Counted from the first letter of the stretch, positions 1 through 9,925 are shown. The stretch is DNA of 64,000 nucleotides from Bacteroidales bacterium (GCA_910575545.1 CAJTFH010000013.1:22069-86068), one strand, 5' to 3'. The notes: generated from the sequence alone by a model not told the origin. A program made the numbers and translations.

Positions 1-14
1 AACCGGTATAAACC

Positions 15-59
15 AAGAGCACTAGTCGAACTAGTTTTACTAGTAGGGCTAGTGCTCTT
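15..59. terminator. Inverted repeat, possible terminator
   Basis: An 11-bp perfect inverted repeat (AAGAGCACTAG at 15-25, CTAGTGCTCTT at 49-59) has further small palindromes (ACTAGT, AACTAGTT) inside its loop. It lies 75 bp beyond the stop codon of the minus-strand secreted-protein gene and could end that transcript or one from the left. There is no clear T-run on the minus strand, so this is tentative. Confidence 0.35.
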
Positions 60-134
60 CTTTTGGGTTATTCCTTTTAGACTGGTGCTCTTTTCTTGTT
101 TTGTAAAAGGGCTATCGCCTTTCAGGGTGACGGG

Positions 135-2381
135 TTACCGGATTACCATTTTCCGGTTGCCGACAACGTAGATGCCTGCGGGCAGGGTTTTGATCTGGGC
201 TTCGGTTGCGTTGCGGAGCACGAGGGTGCCGGTTACGGTGTAGACGTCGGTGTTTGCATCAACGTTGCCGGTGCTTACTGATTCAACCCCTGACTGATTT
301 TCCAGACGGACGCTGATGGTCTTGGATCCGTCGAGTGTCACATTGTAGATGCCGTCGGCATCGGCTTCGACTTTTGTGCCGGGAGTTTCTTCATCGTCGG
401 CCTGGGGGGCTGTAGCTCCAGCTTCTGAGGTGAAGACTTCGATTGGCTTCTCAGAGTTGGTGTTTTTGAGTTTGATCAAAGTGCCTTCGAGTTCTGAAAG
501 TGCGGCGGTTAAGTCGGTTACAGGAACAATAAGGTCTTTGGTAACCTCAACTTCGCAACCTTCGGCAACGTCGAATTTAGCTGTGTAGGTTTCGGGGTCC
601 TTAGTGAGGAACATTTTCACTACATCGCCGTCGGCCAATGTTGCCTTGCAGCCATATTCATATGGGAGCAGTTCGTTGTTGAGGTAGATGTTGTGGGCGG
701 TTACGATTTCTGCGGCATCGTATTTGGTGCTCCAGTTCATGATGTATTCTTTCATCAGTTCGCAGAAAGGGAATTCGTTGTAGCCTTCTGCAGGGTAGAT
801 GTTTTTCCGCTCGAAAGAGTCCTGGAATGTGAAGTAGTAGAAGTAGGGTGATTGCAGGTCATTCGGATTTTCGGGAGTGCTTTGGAACCGGATGTCTATG
901 TCGGAATAGACAATGAATCTCCAGTCGAGTGTCATCGGTTCTACCTCAACGGTGATATGCATCCCTTCTTCAAGCGATGTGCTGGGGAAAAAGTCTTGGT
1001 GTGTTGTTGTGGATTCTCCGTTTACCACGGTGACTTTCTTAAGGAGATATCCGGGTTTACGGTTGATGTAGAGCTGGCAGGCTTGTTCGGTGAATTCAAC
1101 ATCGTTTTCACCTTCTTTGAGATTGAGTGTTGTTGAGTTTACCCTTGCTTCAATTCCTTCGGGGTCGTTGACCGTGATTTTCGCAGAGAAAGCCTGATAT
1201 TTTTCGGATTTGACAACGAAGTGGTTGTTGCCGGTGATTTTGAGGTCAACGTAGCTGAATACGGAACCAAGATCCATCTCTTCTCCGTTTGACGTTATAC
1301 CAATGAATTTGTAGAGGTTAGAGTCGAAGTTGAGTTTTATCTTTTTCCCGCAGTGCACTTTCATGGACTGCCAGTTTTCAACCGGTTCATCGTCGATTTC
1401 GACAGAAGTGATGAAAGGAAGGTTCTCAATGGGGTCGGAAGTGATGGTAACATCGTAGTCTTCATCGGGGTAGTCTACAGCCACGACAATGTTGTCGTCG
1501 GCAGAGATATCAGAGAGATAATAGCGTCCGTAACTGTCTTGTTGTTCTTTTCCGTTGACTTTCACAGAGTAAAGCTCCTGTCCGTAGGTGGAATGCCCGA
1601 TGCTGACAGATGCCTTGGCTCCGTACATTTCGACTTTTCGCGGTTCGTTGTTAACGAACTCGGACATGTCGACGTCTTTATAGTCGACCGAGATGCCTAC
1701 CTTCGCAGGGTCGCCGATGATTGTAACCAGGAATGTCGGAGTCTCGAATTCTGATGCGGGCACTATTGTGTAGCTGAAAATATCGCCGGAGACGATGTCG
1801 TAGCTTGATATGTTGCATTCTTTGAATGCGGTTACGTTATACTCTTTTTCGTCGGATACGCGCCATACTTTTGTGAGTTTGTAGTTCTCCGGGTCGTTCA
1901 CGCATATATAAAGGCCTTGATATTGGCCGAGTGTGAATGTGTTAAGACCTTGGTCGGTTGGAATTTCATCTCCCCATGAGCCGCCTGCTTTAACGGTGAT
2001 AAGGGTGGGGTCGGGGATGTTGAGCGACACTTTGGTCGGTTCATAAAGGTTGACCGAGATGGTCGAATTGTCTTGCAGGTCTGCTGTATTTAGTGTGCAG
2101 GTGTTTTCGGTAATGGTAGCGTTGTAATAGCTGTTGTAGACTACACTGCTGATGTTTTTTCCTTCGTCGATGAGCCTTATGAATACCGCTTCGCTATTGA
2201 ATACCAATTCGGTGGATTCGCCTGTAAGGGTCATAAGAGTGCCTTCCGGGCCGCCGTCGCGCACTTCGATTGCGTCGGGATAGCCGCAGTAGATTGTGAC
2301 TGTTTTTGCCGCATGTGCGGGATTCACCCCCGCTGCCATAAAGGCCATCAACAAAGTGATGAGGGAATAGAGTTTTTTCAT
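135..2381 (-). CDS. Secreted repeat-rich protein with Por-type C-terminal tail
   Basis: This 748-residue protein starts with a clear Sec signal peptide (MKKLYSLITLLMAFMAAG, cut near residue 24 after AHA). The body is rich in beta-strand-like segments with repeated phrases such as 'v.I..dp..i.v.v.....l..G.N.f', resembling tandem immunoglobulin-like modules. The last 50 residues (VYTVTGTLVLR...LPAGIYVVGNRKMVIR) match the short C-terminal tail seen on many Bacteroidales secreted proteins, related to type IX secretion sorting tails. A cell-surface or extracellular role is likely, but no catalytic motif is visible and the substrate is unknown. It appears to be a single-gene unit with its own promoter. 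Confidence 0.8.
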   Translation of the reverse strand: MKKLYSLITLLMAFMAAGVNPAHAAKTVTIYCGYPDAIEVRDGGPEGTLMTLTGESTELVFNSEAVFIRLIDEGKNISSVVYNSYYNATITENTCTLNTADLQDNSTISVNLYEPTKVSLNIPDPTLITVKAGGSWGDEIPTDQGLNTFTLGQYQGLYICVNDPENYKLTKVWRVSDEKEYNVTAFKECNISSYDIVSGDIFSYTIVPASEFETPTFLVTIIGDPAKVGISVDYKDVDMSEFVNNEPRKVEMYGAKASVSIGHSTYGQELYSVKVNGKEQQDSYGRYYLSDISADDNIVVAVDYPDEDYDVTITSDPIENLPFITSVEIDDEPVENWQSMKVHCGKKIKLNFDSNLYKFIGITSNGEEMDLGSVFSYVDLKITGNNHFVVKSEKYQAFSAKITVNDPEGIEARVNSTTLNLKEGENDVEFTEQACQLYINRKPGYLLKKVTVVNGESTTTHQDFFPSTSLEEGMHITVEVEPMTLDWRFIVYSDIDIRFQSTPENPNDLQSPYFYYFTFQDSFERKNIYPAEGYNEFPFCELMKEYIMNWSTKYDAAEIVTAHNIYLNNELLPYEYGCKATLADGDVVKMFLTKDPETYTAKFDVAEGCEVEVTKDLIVPVTDLTAALSELEGTLIKLKNTNSEKPIEVFTSEAGATAPQADDEETPGTKVEADADGIYNVTLDGSKTISVRLENQSGVESVSTGNVDANTDVYTVTGTLVLRNATEAQIKTLPAGIYVVGNRKMVIR

Positions 2382-2483
2382 AATTAATTTGTGATAGATG
2401 ATTATTGCCGATTATTATCGGATGGTTAATTGGTTTTCGGTACTGAAAATACGTAAATATCGGTGTTAAGAGAATATGTTTGC

Positions 2484-2491
2484 CAAAGATA
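2484..2491 (-). promoter_or_regulatory. -7 box TATCTTTG for the secreted-protein gene
   Basis: Read on the minus strand this is TATCTTTG, an exact match to the Bacteroidetes -7 consensus TAnnTTTG. It lies about 103 bp upstream of the start codon at 2381. The -33 element is not clear. Confidence 0.5.
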
Positions 2492-2828
2492 GAAATAAAA
2501 AATCACAATTATGAAATTTTATGCAACATTCATTAGAAAAAATGTTGAATATCTATTGGAAGGAGGCTGATGGGCTTACTGATGGTTAAATCCAGGTGTT
2601 CTCTTGTCGCGCGTTTTGTAATAGATGTTAAAATGAGTGTGTAAGATGTTGTTTATATAACCAAGGGTGTTATTATAAATGGAGGGGTATGCTTATCGCC
2701 TATATTGTTAACTCTCTTTTTCTTCTTTGCGAAATAATTGCACCGGCATAAAAAGGGGGTAATGGACAGCGTGTTTAATGGAAAATGAGTATTTTTGGAT
2801 TCCGAAATATTAATTGAGCATAAGTAAT
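2492..2828. other. Non-coding gap
   Basis: This is AT-rich intergenic DNA between two divergently transcribed genes. I see no conserved gene. The short minus-strand reading frame at 2653-2853 has low-complexity composition and overlaps the transporter start. A promoter for the transporter is expected here but I cannot place it. Confidence 0.4.
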
Positions 2829-4193
2829 ATGGCAAAGAAAGCGCAGTTTGCAACGAAAATAGGCCTTGTGGCGGCTACGGTGGGGTCGGCTATCGGTCTG
2901 GGTAACGTGTGGCGTTTCCCTGCGGAAACACAGGAGAACGGAGGCGCGGCGTTTTTGTTGCTTTATGTGGTGTGTGTGTTGTTGCTTGGCATTCCGGTGA
3001 TGTTGGGAGAGATGTCGCTTGGGCGAGGGGGGCGCAGCGATGCCGTCGGTGTGTTCAAAAGGCTGACGCCCGGTTCGAAATGGTGGATTATCGGAGGTTT
3101 GGCCATTCTTGCCGCATACTTGATAACGGTGTTTTATATGGTTGTTGCAGGTTGGACTCTGGAATATCTGTGTGAGTCGGTCACCGGGGCGTTGTATACG
3201 CGGCCGGCGCCGGATGTCGCACCTGACCGGGCGCAATATCTTGAGGCGATGAACAGCCTGATTTACGGATGGTGGCAACCTGTTGTTGCCACGGTTGTGG
3301 TTGTGTTGCTGAATATGGTTATTCTGCTGAGGGGTGTTCAGAAGGGTATCGAGAAACTTTCCAATGTGCTCATGCCAGTGTTGTTTGTGGTGCTTGTGTG
3401 TCTGGTGGTTGTGTCGCTGACGCTTCCTGATGCGCGGTCAGGTGTTATGTATTTCCTTTCGCCTGATTTCTCCAAGATTACTCCTGCGGTTTTTGTCAAT
3501 GCCCTTGGCCAGACTTTTTTCTCGCTCAGCCTCGGGATGGGGATTCTTGTGACCTATGCGTCTTATTATCCGAAGAACACCGATCTGCCTCGCACGTCGA
3601 TGATTGTGGCTTTCACAAGCCTGTTTGTGGCCGTTCTGGTGGGGCTGATCATATTCCCTGCGGTTAAGTCATTCGGACTTGAGAAGGAGGGGCTTGAGGG
3701 CGCCACTCTGATTTTTGTGACGTTGCCTGAGGTGTTCGGCCGGATTTCTTATTCCCCTTTGTGGTCGTCGCTGTTTTTCGTGCTCCTGCTTGTGGCGGCA
3801 ATAACGTCGACGGTATCTATTTCAGAGGTTGCGATAGCGTTTCTGATTGACCGTTTCGGGATGAAGCGCCGCAATGCGGTTTTGACAACATTGTTGCCCC
3901 TGTTGGTGCTGAGCCCGCTTTGTTCGTTGTCGCTGGGCCCGCTGAAGGGGTTCACTTTGTTCGGCATGACGATATTCGATTTCCTTGACAATTTCGCCAC
4001 CAATATATTGCTGCCGATAGTCTCGATAGGCACGTGCCTGTATGTGGGTTGGTTCGGGCCAAAACGGTTGCTCGACTGGCAGCTGACCAATTATGAGACG
4101 AAATGGTCGCCTTATACGGCTCCGGTGCTGTTTGTGCTGCGGTATGTTGCCCCGGTGCTGATTGTCGCGATACTTGTGTCACGATTTCTTTGA
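2829..4193 (+). CDS. Sodium-dependent transporter, NSS (SNF/SLC6) family
   Basis: The product has about 455 residues and 11-12 hydrophobic membrane segments. The N-terminus carries the hallmark of the neurotransmitter:sodium symporter family: 'ATVGSAIGLGNVWRFP' followed by 'NGGAAFLLLY', which form the sodium and substrate site of TM1 and TM2 in LeuT-like proteins. It probably imports an amino acid or related solute with sodium across the inner membrane; the substrate cannot be read from sequence. A TTG in frame at 2814 would add five residues; I prefer the ATG at 2829 because homologues begin at this point. It is followed by a weak inverted repeat and then the glycosidase gene. Confidence 0.9.
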   Translation: MAKKAQFATKIGLVAATVGSAIGLGNVWRFPAETQENGGAAFLLLYVVCVLLLGIPVMLGEMSLGRGGRSDAVGVFKRLTPGSKWWIIGGLAILAAYLITVFYMVVAGWTLEYLCESVTGALYTRPAPDVAPDRAQYLEAMNSLIYGWWQPVVATVVVVLLNMVILLRGVQKGIEKLSNVLMPVLFVVLVCLVVVSLTLPDARSGVMYFLSPDFSKITPAVFVNALGQTFFSLSLGMGILVTYASYYPKNTDLPRTSMIVAFTSLFVAVLVGLIIFPAVKSFGLEKEGLEGATLIFVTLPEVFGRISYSPLWSSLFFVLLLVAAITSTVSISEVAIAFLIDRFGMKRRNAVLTTLLPLLVLSPLCSLSLGPLKGFTLFGMTIFDFLDNFATNILLPIVSIGTCLYVGWFGPKRLLDWQLTNYETKWSPYTAPVLFVLRYVAPVLIVAILVSRFL

Positions 4194-4202
4194 GGGCGTG
4201 TC

Positions 4203-4231
4203 ATAACAGTCCGGATACGCTAATCTGTTAT
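4203..4231 (+). terminator. Weak hairpin after the transporter gene
   Basis: Seven-base arms ATAACAG (4203-4209) and CTGTTAT (4225-4231) lie 10 bp after the transporter stop codon. It has low G+C and no good T-run, so this may be only an intercistronic structure. Confidence 0.25.
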
Positions 4232-4277
4232 CGGTTTCATTAAATTCAGATATTATCGATTACCATCATTGAATCAT

Positions 4278-6590
4278 ATGAAAAGGAGTTTTTGCAGGGG
4301 GGTGGCGGCACTTGGAGCCGTGTCTGTGGTTATGACGGTTATGGCCGGGAATGCACCCCGGGGAGGGGAGATTATGTCTACGGCAGCTTACCGATGGGTC
4401 GGGGATACGATATTCCAAGGGCCGTTCAAGGCTTATGCCGCCGGGGCAGACCATATCGTTTCGGACTATTCTGCAGAGCCGGGATATTATATGGGGATAG
4501 ATAAGGAATGGAAGTTGAAAAACGACATTTCGGCTTATCCGCGTCTGACCACCCCCAATAAATTGCATACTGCGATTTTCAATATGGGTCTCGACGAGAT
4601 GGTGAACGCGGTTGAGCCTGACACTACCCTGCGGACGGGGCGCGAATGGCCGGGCGTGTGGACGCGGGATGTAAGCTATTCAATAATTCTGGCCATGGCT
4701 GCGCTTCAGCCTGAGGCGTCGCGCATCTCACTGGAGCATAAGATTTCACCGCGTGGACGGATTGTGCAGGATACAGGTTCCGGGGGTGCATGGCCTGTCA
4801 GCTCCGACCGCCAGATATGGGGAGTGGCGGCTTTCGAGGTTTACAAGACCACCGGCGACAAGGATTGGCTGCGCAAAATCTATCCGGTGATGAAGAATTC
4901 GCTTGAGGATGATTATAAGACCATCTATGACAAGGAGACGGGGCTGGTGCATGGTGAGACGTCGTTTATCGACTGGCGCGAGCAGAGCTATCCCCGCTGG
5001 ATGCAGACTGCCGACATTTATCAGAGCGAAGCACTTGGCACTTCGGTGGTGCACGCACAGGCGTGGCGCACTTTGGCCGAAATCGCGCGGCTGCTGGGCG
5101 AGGGGAATGAGGCCAGGATCTATGACAAGCGGGCAGATGATCTGGCCGATGCCATAAACCGCCGGTTGTGGATGGATGACAAGGGGTATTATGCGATGTA
5201 TCTCTACGGGCGCGACAACCTGATTGTGAATCCGCGGGCAGAGACGTTGGGAGAGGCTCTGGCGGTGCTCTACGATGTGGCGTCGCCGCAGCGGGCCAAA
5301 GCGGTGACCGAGAACAATCCGACAACTCCATTCGGCACTGCCATTTTCTATCCGCAGATTGCCGACCAGCCGCCATACCACAACAATGCCCTGTGGCCCT
5401 GGGTCGCCGCCTACTGGGGTCTGGCCAATGCCAAGGCGGGCAATGAAGAGGGTGTGGTGCAGGCCATCGGCTCTATCTTCAGGCCGGCGGCGCTGTTTGC
5501 CACCAATAAGGAGAATTTCGTGCTCGACAACGGAGATATAGCCACTGAGCTTAATTCGTCGAATATGTTATGGTGCCTGTCGGGGAACCTGGCTATGACG
5601 ATGAAGGTGTTGTTCGGTATAGACTATGGGGTTGACGGCATCAGCTTCCATCCGTTTGTGCCCAAGGCATTGGCCGCAGAGCGGCGGCTCGACGGGCTGA
5701 AATACCGAGATGCGGTGTTTAACATCGCAATCAGCGGTTACGGATTGCAGATTGCTGAATTCTATCTCAACGGCAAAAAGCATAAACCGTTTATCCCGGC
5801 TACGGTGAAGGGTGTGAATGATATACGGATTGTGATGGCCGACAACGAGATTGCACCGATGAAGGTCAATGAGACAGTGAATGCGAAGGCTCCGCTGACA
5901 CCTGTGGCGCGCCTGAGCCATTATCCGTTGTTCGCGGCGGAGAATGTGCCGGTGAATAACCGTCTGGAGTGGAATCCGATTGAATATATAGACCATTATG
6001 TGGTGTTACGAAACGGCAAGCCGGTGGCCACCACGCGGCGCACTTCATGGCCGGCCACTATTGCCGGTGAATATCAGGTTGTCGGTGTGGATAGTGACGG
6101 AATCGAGTCGTTTGCATCGCAGCCGTTGAGCAATGCGGATGTTGTTTATGCGGAATTTGCAGATAAAAAGAGAACCATTGAATCGCCTGAGGCGTTGAAC
6201 CTCCCGGCTGCACCTGTGGAGGGATGGGAAGGTGGAGGTTTCGCTGAAGTAGACCATGGGTCAGATGCCGGAACCGAGGTTGAGATACCGGCTGACGGGT
6301 GGTATTCCGTGAGTGTTCGTTATGCCAATGGCAACGGACCGGTGAACACGGAAAACCGCTGCGCGATACGCACTTTGACAATTGACGGCAGCCCGGCAGG
6401 CACTATCGTAATGCCCCAGCGCGGGGCCGGGAACTGGAGCGACTGGGGTGAATCGAATTCGGTTGAGGTATTCCTCCCCGCCGGCAGGCATAGCGTAGGG
6501 GTGGTGTTTCTGCCTGAAAACGAGAATATGAATCTCAAGGTGAACCATGCGTTGTTAGATAAGCTGGTTCTCCGCAAATTGGCCCGTTGA
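4278..6590 (+). CDS. Secreted six-hairpin (alpha/alpha)6-barrel glycosidase
   Basis: The protein (770 residues from the ATG at 4278; a TTG at 4269 is in frame) has a Sec signal peptide ending near VMAGNA. The central part resembles GH63/amylo-alpha-1,6-glucosidase-type barrels: 'EWPGVWTRDVSYSI', 'GGAWPVSSDRQIWGVAAFEVYKTTG', 'TSFIDWREQSYPRWM' and 'NALWPWVAAYWGLAN' are typical segments, and the acidic residues in WTRD and FIDWRE are candidate catalytic residues. The C-terminal 250 residues form beta-rich modules, including a likely carbohydrate-binding or CBM35-like domain. It probably acts in the periplasm or at the surface on an alpha-glucoside or alpha-mannoside. The specificity is unknown. 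Confidence 0.8.
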   Translation: MKRSFCRGVAALGAVSVVMTVMAGNAPRGGEIMSTAAYRWVGDTIFQGPFKAYAAGADHIVSDYSAEPGYYMGIDKEWKLKNDISAYPRLTTPNKLHTAIFNMGLDEMVNAVEPDTTLRTGREWPGVWTRDVSYSIILAMAALQPEASRISLEHKISPRGRIVQDTGSGGAWPVSSDRQIWGVAAFEVYKTTGDKDWLRKIYPVMKNSLEDDYKTIYDKETGLVHGETSFIDWREQSYPRWMQTADIYQSEALGTSVVHAQAWRTLAEIARLLGEGNEARIYDKRADDLADAINRRLWMDDKGYYAMYLYGRDNLIVNPRAETLGEALAVLYDVASPQRAKAVTENNPTTPFGTAIFYPQIADQPPYHNNALWPWVAAYWGLANAKAGNEEGVVQAIGSIFRPAALFATNKENFVLDNGDIATELNSSNMLWCLSGNLAMTMKVLFGIDYGVDGISFHPFVPKALAAERRLDGLKYRDAVFNIAISGYGLQIAEFYLNGKKHKPFIPATVKGVNDIRIVMADNEIAPMKVNETVNAKAPLTPVARLSHYPLFAAENVPVNNRLEWNPIEYIDHYVVLRNGKPVATTRRTSWPATIAGEYQVVGVDSDGIESFASQPLSNADVVYAEFADKKRTIESPEALNLPAAPVEGWEGGGFAEVDHGSDAGTEVEIPADGWYSVSVRYANGNGPVNTENRCAIRTLTIDGSPAGTIVMPQRGAGNWSDWGESNSVEVFLPAGRHSVGVVFLPENENMNLKVNHALLDKLVLRKLAR

Positions 6591-6643
6591 CAGCGGTTGC
6601 TGCGGAATCCAACAAGGCGTCTGCCGCCGGTTAACTGATGTTA

Positions 6644-6687
6644 CAGGCGAGAATCGCATTATAGAGGTGTGATTTTCGCCTGTTTTT
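6644..6687 (+). terminator. Rho-independent terminator after the glycosidase gene
   Basis: A 14-bp stem (CAGGCGAGAATCGC with GTGATTTTCGCCTG, two G-T wobble pairs) with an 11-nt loop is followed by TTTTT. It sits about 55 bp after the stop codon. Confidence 0.85.
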
Positions 6688-6734
6688 GCACTTTATTGGT
6701 GCAATTTTCGTAACTTCGTGTGTTATATAAGAGT

Positions 6735-7181
6735 ATGGAAACAATAAAAGTCAAGATAATCAATAAGTCGCACCACGACCTTCCGGCTTATGCCACCCCC
6801 GGGTCGGCGGGAATGGATGTGCGTGCTTTTCTGCCGGATGGCCCGGTGGTTCTCGGCCCGCTTGAAAGGGCGCTGATTCCAACGGGGTTGTATATGGAGC
6901 TGCCTCATGGTTATGAGTGCCAGATACGCCCGCGTAGCGGCCTTGCCATAAAGCATGGCATATCGCTTGTGAACACTCCTGGGACGGTTGATTCCGATTA
7001 CCGTGGAGAAATCGGGGTTATTCTTGTCAATCTTTCGAAGGAACCGTTTAGGGTCAATGACGGTGAGAGGGTGTGCCAGATGGTCATTACCCGCTACACA
7101 CGTGTAGACTGGGAGGCGGCCGAGCGCCTCGACACCACAAAGCGTGGAGAGGGCGCTTTCGGACACACCGGAGTTGAATGA
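6735..7181 (+). CDS. dut: Deoxyuridine 5'-triphosphate nucleotidohydrolase (dUTPase)
   Basis: The enzyme hydrolyses dUTP to dUMP and diphosphate, keeping uracil out of DNA and supplying dUMP for thymidylate synthesis. All five trimeric dUTPase motifs are visible: 'PGSAGMDVRA' (I), 'RPRSGLAIKHGI' (III region), 'NTPGTVDSDYRGEI' with the catalytic Asp, 'RVCQMVI' (IV) and the glycine-rich 'RGEGAFGHTG' (V). At 148 residues it has the normal length. A GTG at 6720 is in frame, but the ATG at 6735 gives the usual N-terminus. It heads a run of cell-envelope genes (TPR protein, DUF4292 lipoprotein, EnvC-like protein), a gene order common in Bacteroidales. An imperfect -7 box (TAACTTCG) lies just upstream. 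Confidence 0.97.
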   Translation: METIKVKIINKSHHDLPAYATPGSAGMDVRAFLPDGPVVLGPLERALIPTGLYMELPHGYECQIRPRSGLAIKHGISLVNTPGTVDSDYRGEIGVILVNLSKEPFRVNDGERVCQMVITRYTRVDWEAAERLDTTKRGEGAFGHTGVE

Positions 7182-7247
7182 CACACGGGATTATCCGGAA
7201 AATATGCCCGATTTATTAAACCAACGAATAACTGAGATATACGACTC

Positions 7248-9029
7248 TTGATTAAAAAGCGACAAATATCAATGCTGGCGGCTATGGCCATGGTTTTGGC
7301 CACCATCGTGCTTCCGGCCACTGCCCTTGGCAAGGGTGGGGGTAAAGGGCGCAGTGCTGCCTGGAGCGATGGCGCGGCCCAGCGCAAGGCCGATTATGTC
7401 TATATGGAGGCTATGCGGCAGAACGCTCTCGAAAATGACGATGCCTATTTTGAGCTTCTGCGCGGAAGCCGTGACCTTGATTCGACAGATACGCAACCAG
7501 GATTGACATTGGGCTATTTCTATATGGCACTCGGACAGGAGGACACACTTCTTGCCGCCAGGGGCTATGAGATGATGAGAAGGCACTTCAATGCCCACCC
7601 GTCGGATTATTACAGCTCGATTTTCTATGGAATGGTCAACAGCCAGCTGGGCAATACGGATGAGGCGATCCGCGTTTGGAGCGCTTTGAGCCGCCGTTAT
7701 CCGGAGAAGCCCGATGTGGCGCTGAAGCTGGCGCAGTCTCTGCAGCAGTCGGCCGACAGCGCCAACCTGCGCAGGTCGGTTGTTGTGCTCGACAGCATTG
7801 AGCGCGCCGAGGGGAAAGACCTGGGGCTGACTTCGGCGAAAATCCACGCATTCATGTCGCTGCGCGACACCGCCGCGACTTATGGCGAACTGTCGTCGTT
7901 GCTTGAATCGTCGAAATCGAATGCCCCGAATAATCTCTATGCGGGGGATGTGTTCATGGTTATGGGCAAGCCTGACTCGGCGATAGCCTACTATAACCGT
8001 GCGTGTGATATCGACCCTACAAACGGGCTGGCCTATTACAAACGGGCTGAGTTTTACAGGGAACGCGGCGATTCGGTGGGATTCGACCGGGAGGTGTTCC
8101 AGGCGGTCAAGCAAGACGGGCTTGATATTGATGTGAAGCTGGAGATATTTTCGAGCTATATCAGGCAGCTCTATGCCGATTCGCTCCAGCAGCCCCGCAT
8201 ACAGAGCCTGTTTGATGCCCTGATACTACAGAACCCGCATGAACCGAAGGTTCGCGACCTCTATACATCATATCTTGTGGCTACGGAAGATTTCAAGGGA
8301 GCGGCCGAGCAGCAGGAGTATGCCCTCGACGGCGATTTGTCGAATGGCGACCGCTGGCGGTCGGCAATCAGCCTTTACGGCCGCTCGGGCGATTATGCCA
8401 AAGCCCTTGAGCTGGGGGAGCAGTCGCTGAAATACCTGCCTGATGATGCCACGTTGATGTTCTATACGTCGACAACGCTGTCGCAGCTCGACCGCAACGG
8501 CGAGGCGCTGGAATATCTGCAGAAAGCGCTCCGGGCGGCTCCTGAAAATGAAAAGCCTTTGCACTCCACGATTCTCTGTTCCATAGGCGATGTGCTTTAT
8601 AAAGAGGGGCAGGCAGATTCGGCGTTTGTCTATTATGACCGTGCTTTGGAAATGGATCCCGACAATCTGCTGGCGCTCAACAACTGTGCATATTTCATGG
8701 CAGAGGAGGGCGTTGACCTCGACAAGGCTGAGCGTATGAGCGCTATATGCGTGCGCCAGCAGCCTGACAATGATACGGCTCTCGACACTTATGCATGGAT
8801 ATTCTTCAAGCAGAAGAAATATATGAAAGCCAAAGAGATGATTGACCGGGCACTGGCTATTGAGGCGGATGACCCACAGGCCGATGTGCTCCATCATGCC
8901 GGTGACATATATTATATGAACGGCGAACCGGAGGCCGCCCTGGAATTCTGGGAGGATGCATTGAAGCTCGATCCGGAAAATAAACTTCTGAAAAAGAAGG
9001 TCAGGAACCGGACACATTACTATGAATAG
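7248..9029 (+). CDS. Exported tetratricopeptide-repeat protein
   Basis: A 593-residue protein with a Sec signal peptide (about residues 1-28, ending PATALG) and many TPR units, the clearest being 'PDSAIAYYNRACDIDPTNGLAYYKRAEFY', 'GEALEYLQKALRAAPENEKPL' and 'DSAFVYYDRALEMDPDNLLALNNCAYF'. I chose the TTG start at 7248 because it supplies the KKR charges expected before the hydrophobic core; an ATG at 7272 would begin directly in that core. TPR arrays serve as protein-binding scaffolds. Its place between dut and the DUF4292/EnvC-like genes suggests a periplasmic or outer-membrane role in envelope assembly. It is 26 bp from the next gene, so the two are probably co-transcribed. Confidence 0.85.
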   Translation: MIKKRQISMLAAMAMVLATIVLPATALGKGGGKGRSAAWSDGAAQRKADYVYMEAMRQNALENDDAYFELLRGSRDLDSTDTQPGLTLGYFYMALGQEDTLLAARGYEMMRRHFNAHPSDYYSSIFYGMVNSQLGNTDEAIRVWSALSRRYPEKPDVALKLAQSLQQSADSANLRRSVVVLDSIERAEGKDLGLTSAKIHAFMSLRDTAATYGELSSLLESSKSNAPNNLYAGDVFMVMGKPDSAIAYYNRACDIDPTNGLAYYKRAEFYRERGDSVGFDREVFQAVKQDGLDIDVKLEIFSSYIRQLYADSLQQPRIQSLFDALILQNPHEPKVRDLYTSYLVATEDFKGAAEQQEYALDGDLSNGDRWRSAISLYGRSGDYAKALELGEQSLKYLPDDATLMFYTSTTLSQLDRNGEALEYLQKALRAAPENEKPLHSTILCSIGDVLYKEGQADSAFVYYDRALEMDPDNLLALNNCAYFMAEEGVDLDKAERMSAICVRQQPDNDTALDTYAWIFFKQKKYMKAKEMIDRALAIEADDPQADVLHHAGDIYYMNGEPEAALEFWEDALKLDPENKLLKKKVRNRTHYYE

Positions 9030-9055
9030 CGATTCGGAAATTAGGATACATTATT

Positions 9056-9925
9056 ATGCGCAATAGGATTTTCTCGATCAATGGTCTGATTGTTCTGCTT
9101 GTGTGCGGACTTCAGATGTTATCGACAGGTTGCTCTTCGCAGCGGTCGGCCAATAAAAAAAACATAGAAACAGAAGTGCCTGCCGAGGTGGCGTTGCAGA
9201 CCCCCGGGCAACGTTATTCCGAGCTTTGCCGCACATATGGCGACTGGCAGGATGTGGCGCTTCCGGTCAAAGTCAGCCTCAGGGCTCCGAAAAGCATTTC
9301 ATTGTCGGCACGTGCTGAGATGAAGCGTGGGAGCTGGATATATATGTCGGTCAGGATGCTCGGTTTCGAGGTGGCGTCGCTGTGGGTCGACAATGATTCC
9401 GTTCATGCCATCGACCGTTACCACAAGGCGTATGTGTCGGAGGGGATGAACCGTGTTTTCGGCGGCAGGGGGGTGACTATCAACGATGTTCAGGATCTGT
9501 TGTTAGGCCGTGGCTTCGTGGTCGGTAGCGAGGGTGGCACATTTACCCGGAATATGGAGAGTGCTGTTAAGCTCACAGGTTCGCCCGAGGGGCTGATGGT
9601 GTTGCCGGTTGTGCAACCGGCAGGTTTTGAATATGGTTTTATGCTTCCGGCAGATGCTAACCGCATAGGTGCGGCTTCGGTGTCGGTAGGCGAGAAATAT
9701 GCTGCCACGATTGCCTATGGCGGTTTTATAAACACCTCGCATTCCGGGGCTTTTGCTTCGGAGGCGGAGATTGAGATGGTCAAAGGGAAGAGGCTGGCGG
9801 CAGGGCTTGAATGGAATTTCCGCTCGGCGAAATGGAACACCGGCCTTGATCGGAAATGGAAACGGCCTTCGGGTTATGAGCGTATGTCGGCCGACAAGAT
9901 ACTGAAGGCTCTTACCAAGCTATAG
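9056..9925 (+). CDS. DUF4292-family lipoprotein, possible LolB-like protein
   Basis: This 289-residue protein has a lipoprotein signal peptide with lipobox LSTGC (lipidated Cys26). The remainder is beta-rich ('VSLRAPKSISLSARAEMKRGSWIYMSVRMLGFEVASLWVDNDSVHAIDRYHKAYV'), a pattern typical of DUF4292 and reminiscent of the LolA/LolB half-barrel fold that carries lipoproteins to the outer membrane. The LolB-like role is inference from fold resemblance and from gene order (TPR protein, DUF4292, EnvC-like). It lies 71 bp before the EnvC-like gene. Confidence 0.8.
   Translation: MRNRIFSINGLIVLLVCGLQMLSTGCSSQRSANKKNIETEVPAEVALQTPGQRYSELCRTYGDWQDVALPVKVSLRAPKSISLSARAEMKRGSWIYMSVRMLGFEVASLWVDNDSVHAIDRYHKAYVSEGMNRVFGGRGVTINDVQDLLLGRGFVVGSEGGTFTRNMESAVKLTGSPEGLMVLPVVQPAGFEYGFMLPADANRIGAASVSVGEKYAATIAYGGFINTSHSGAFASEAEIEMVKGKRLAAGLEWNFRSAKWNTGLDRKWKRPSGYERMSADKILKALTKL

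Noticed and set aside
2653..2853. 66-codon minus-strand frame before the transporter gene
   Set aside because: Low-complexity composition, overlap with the transporter start and no recognisable domain.
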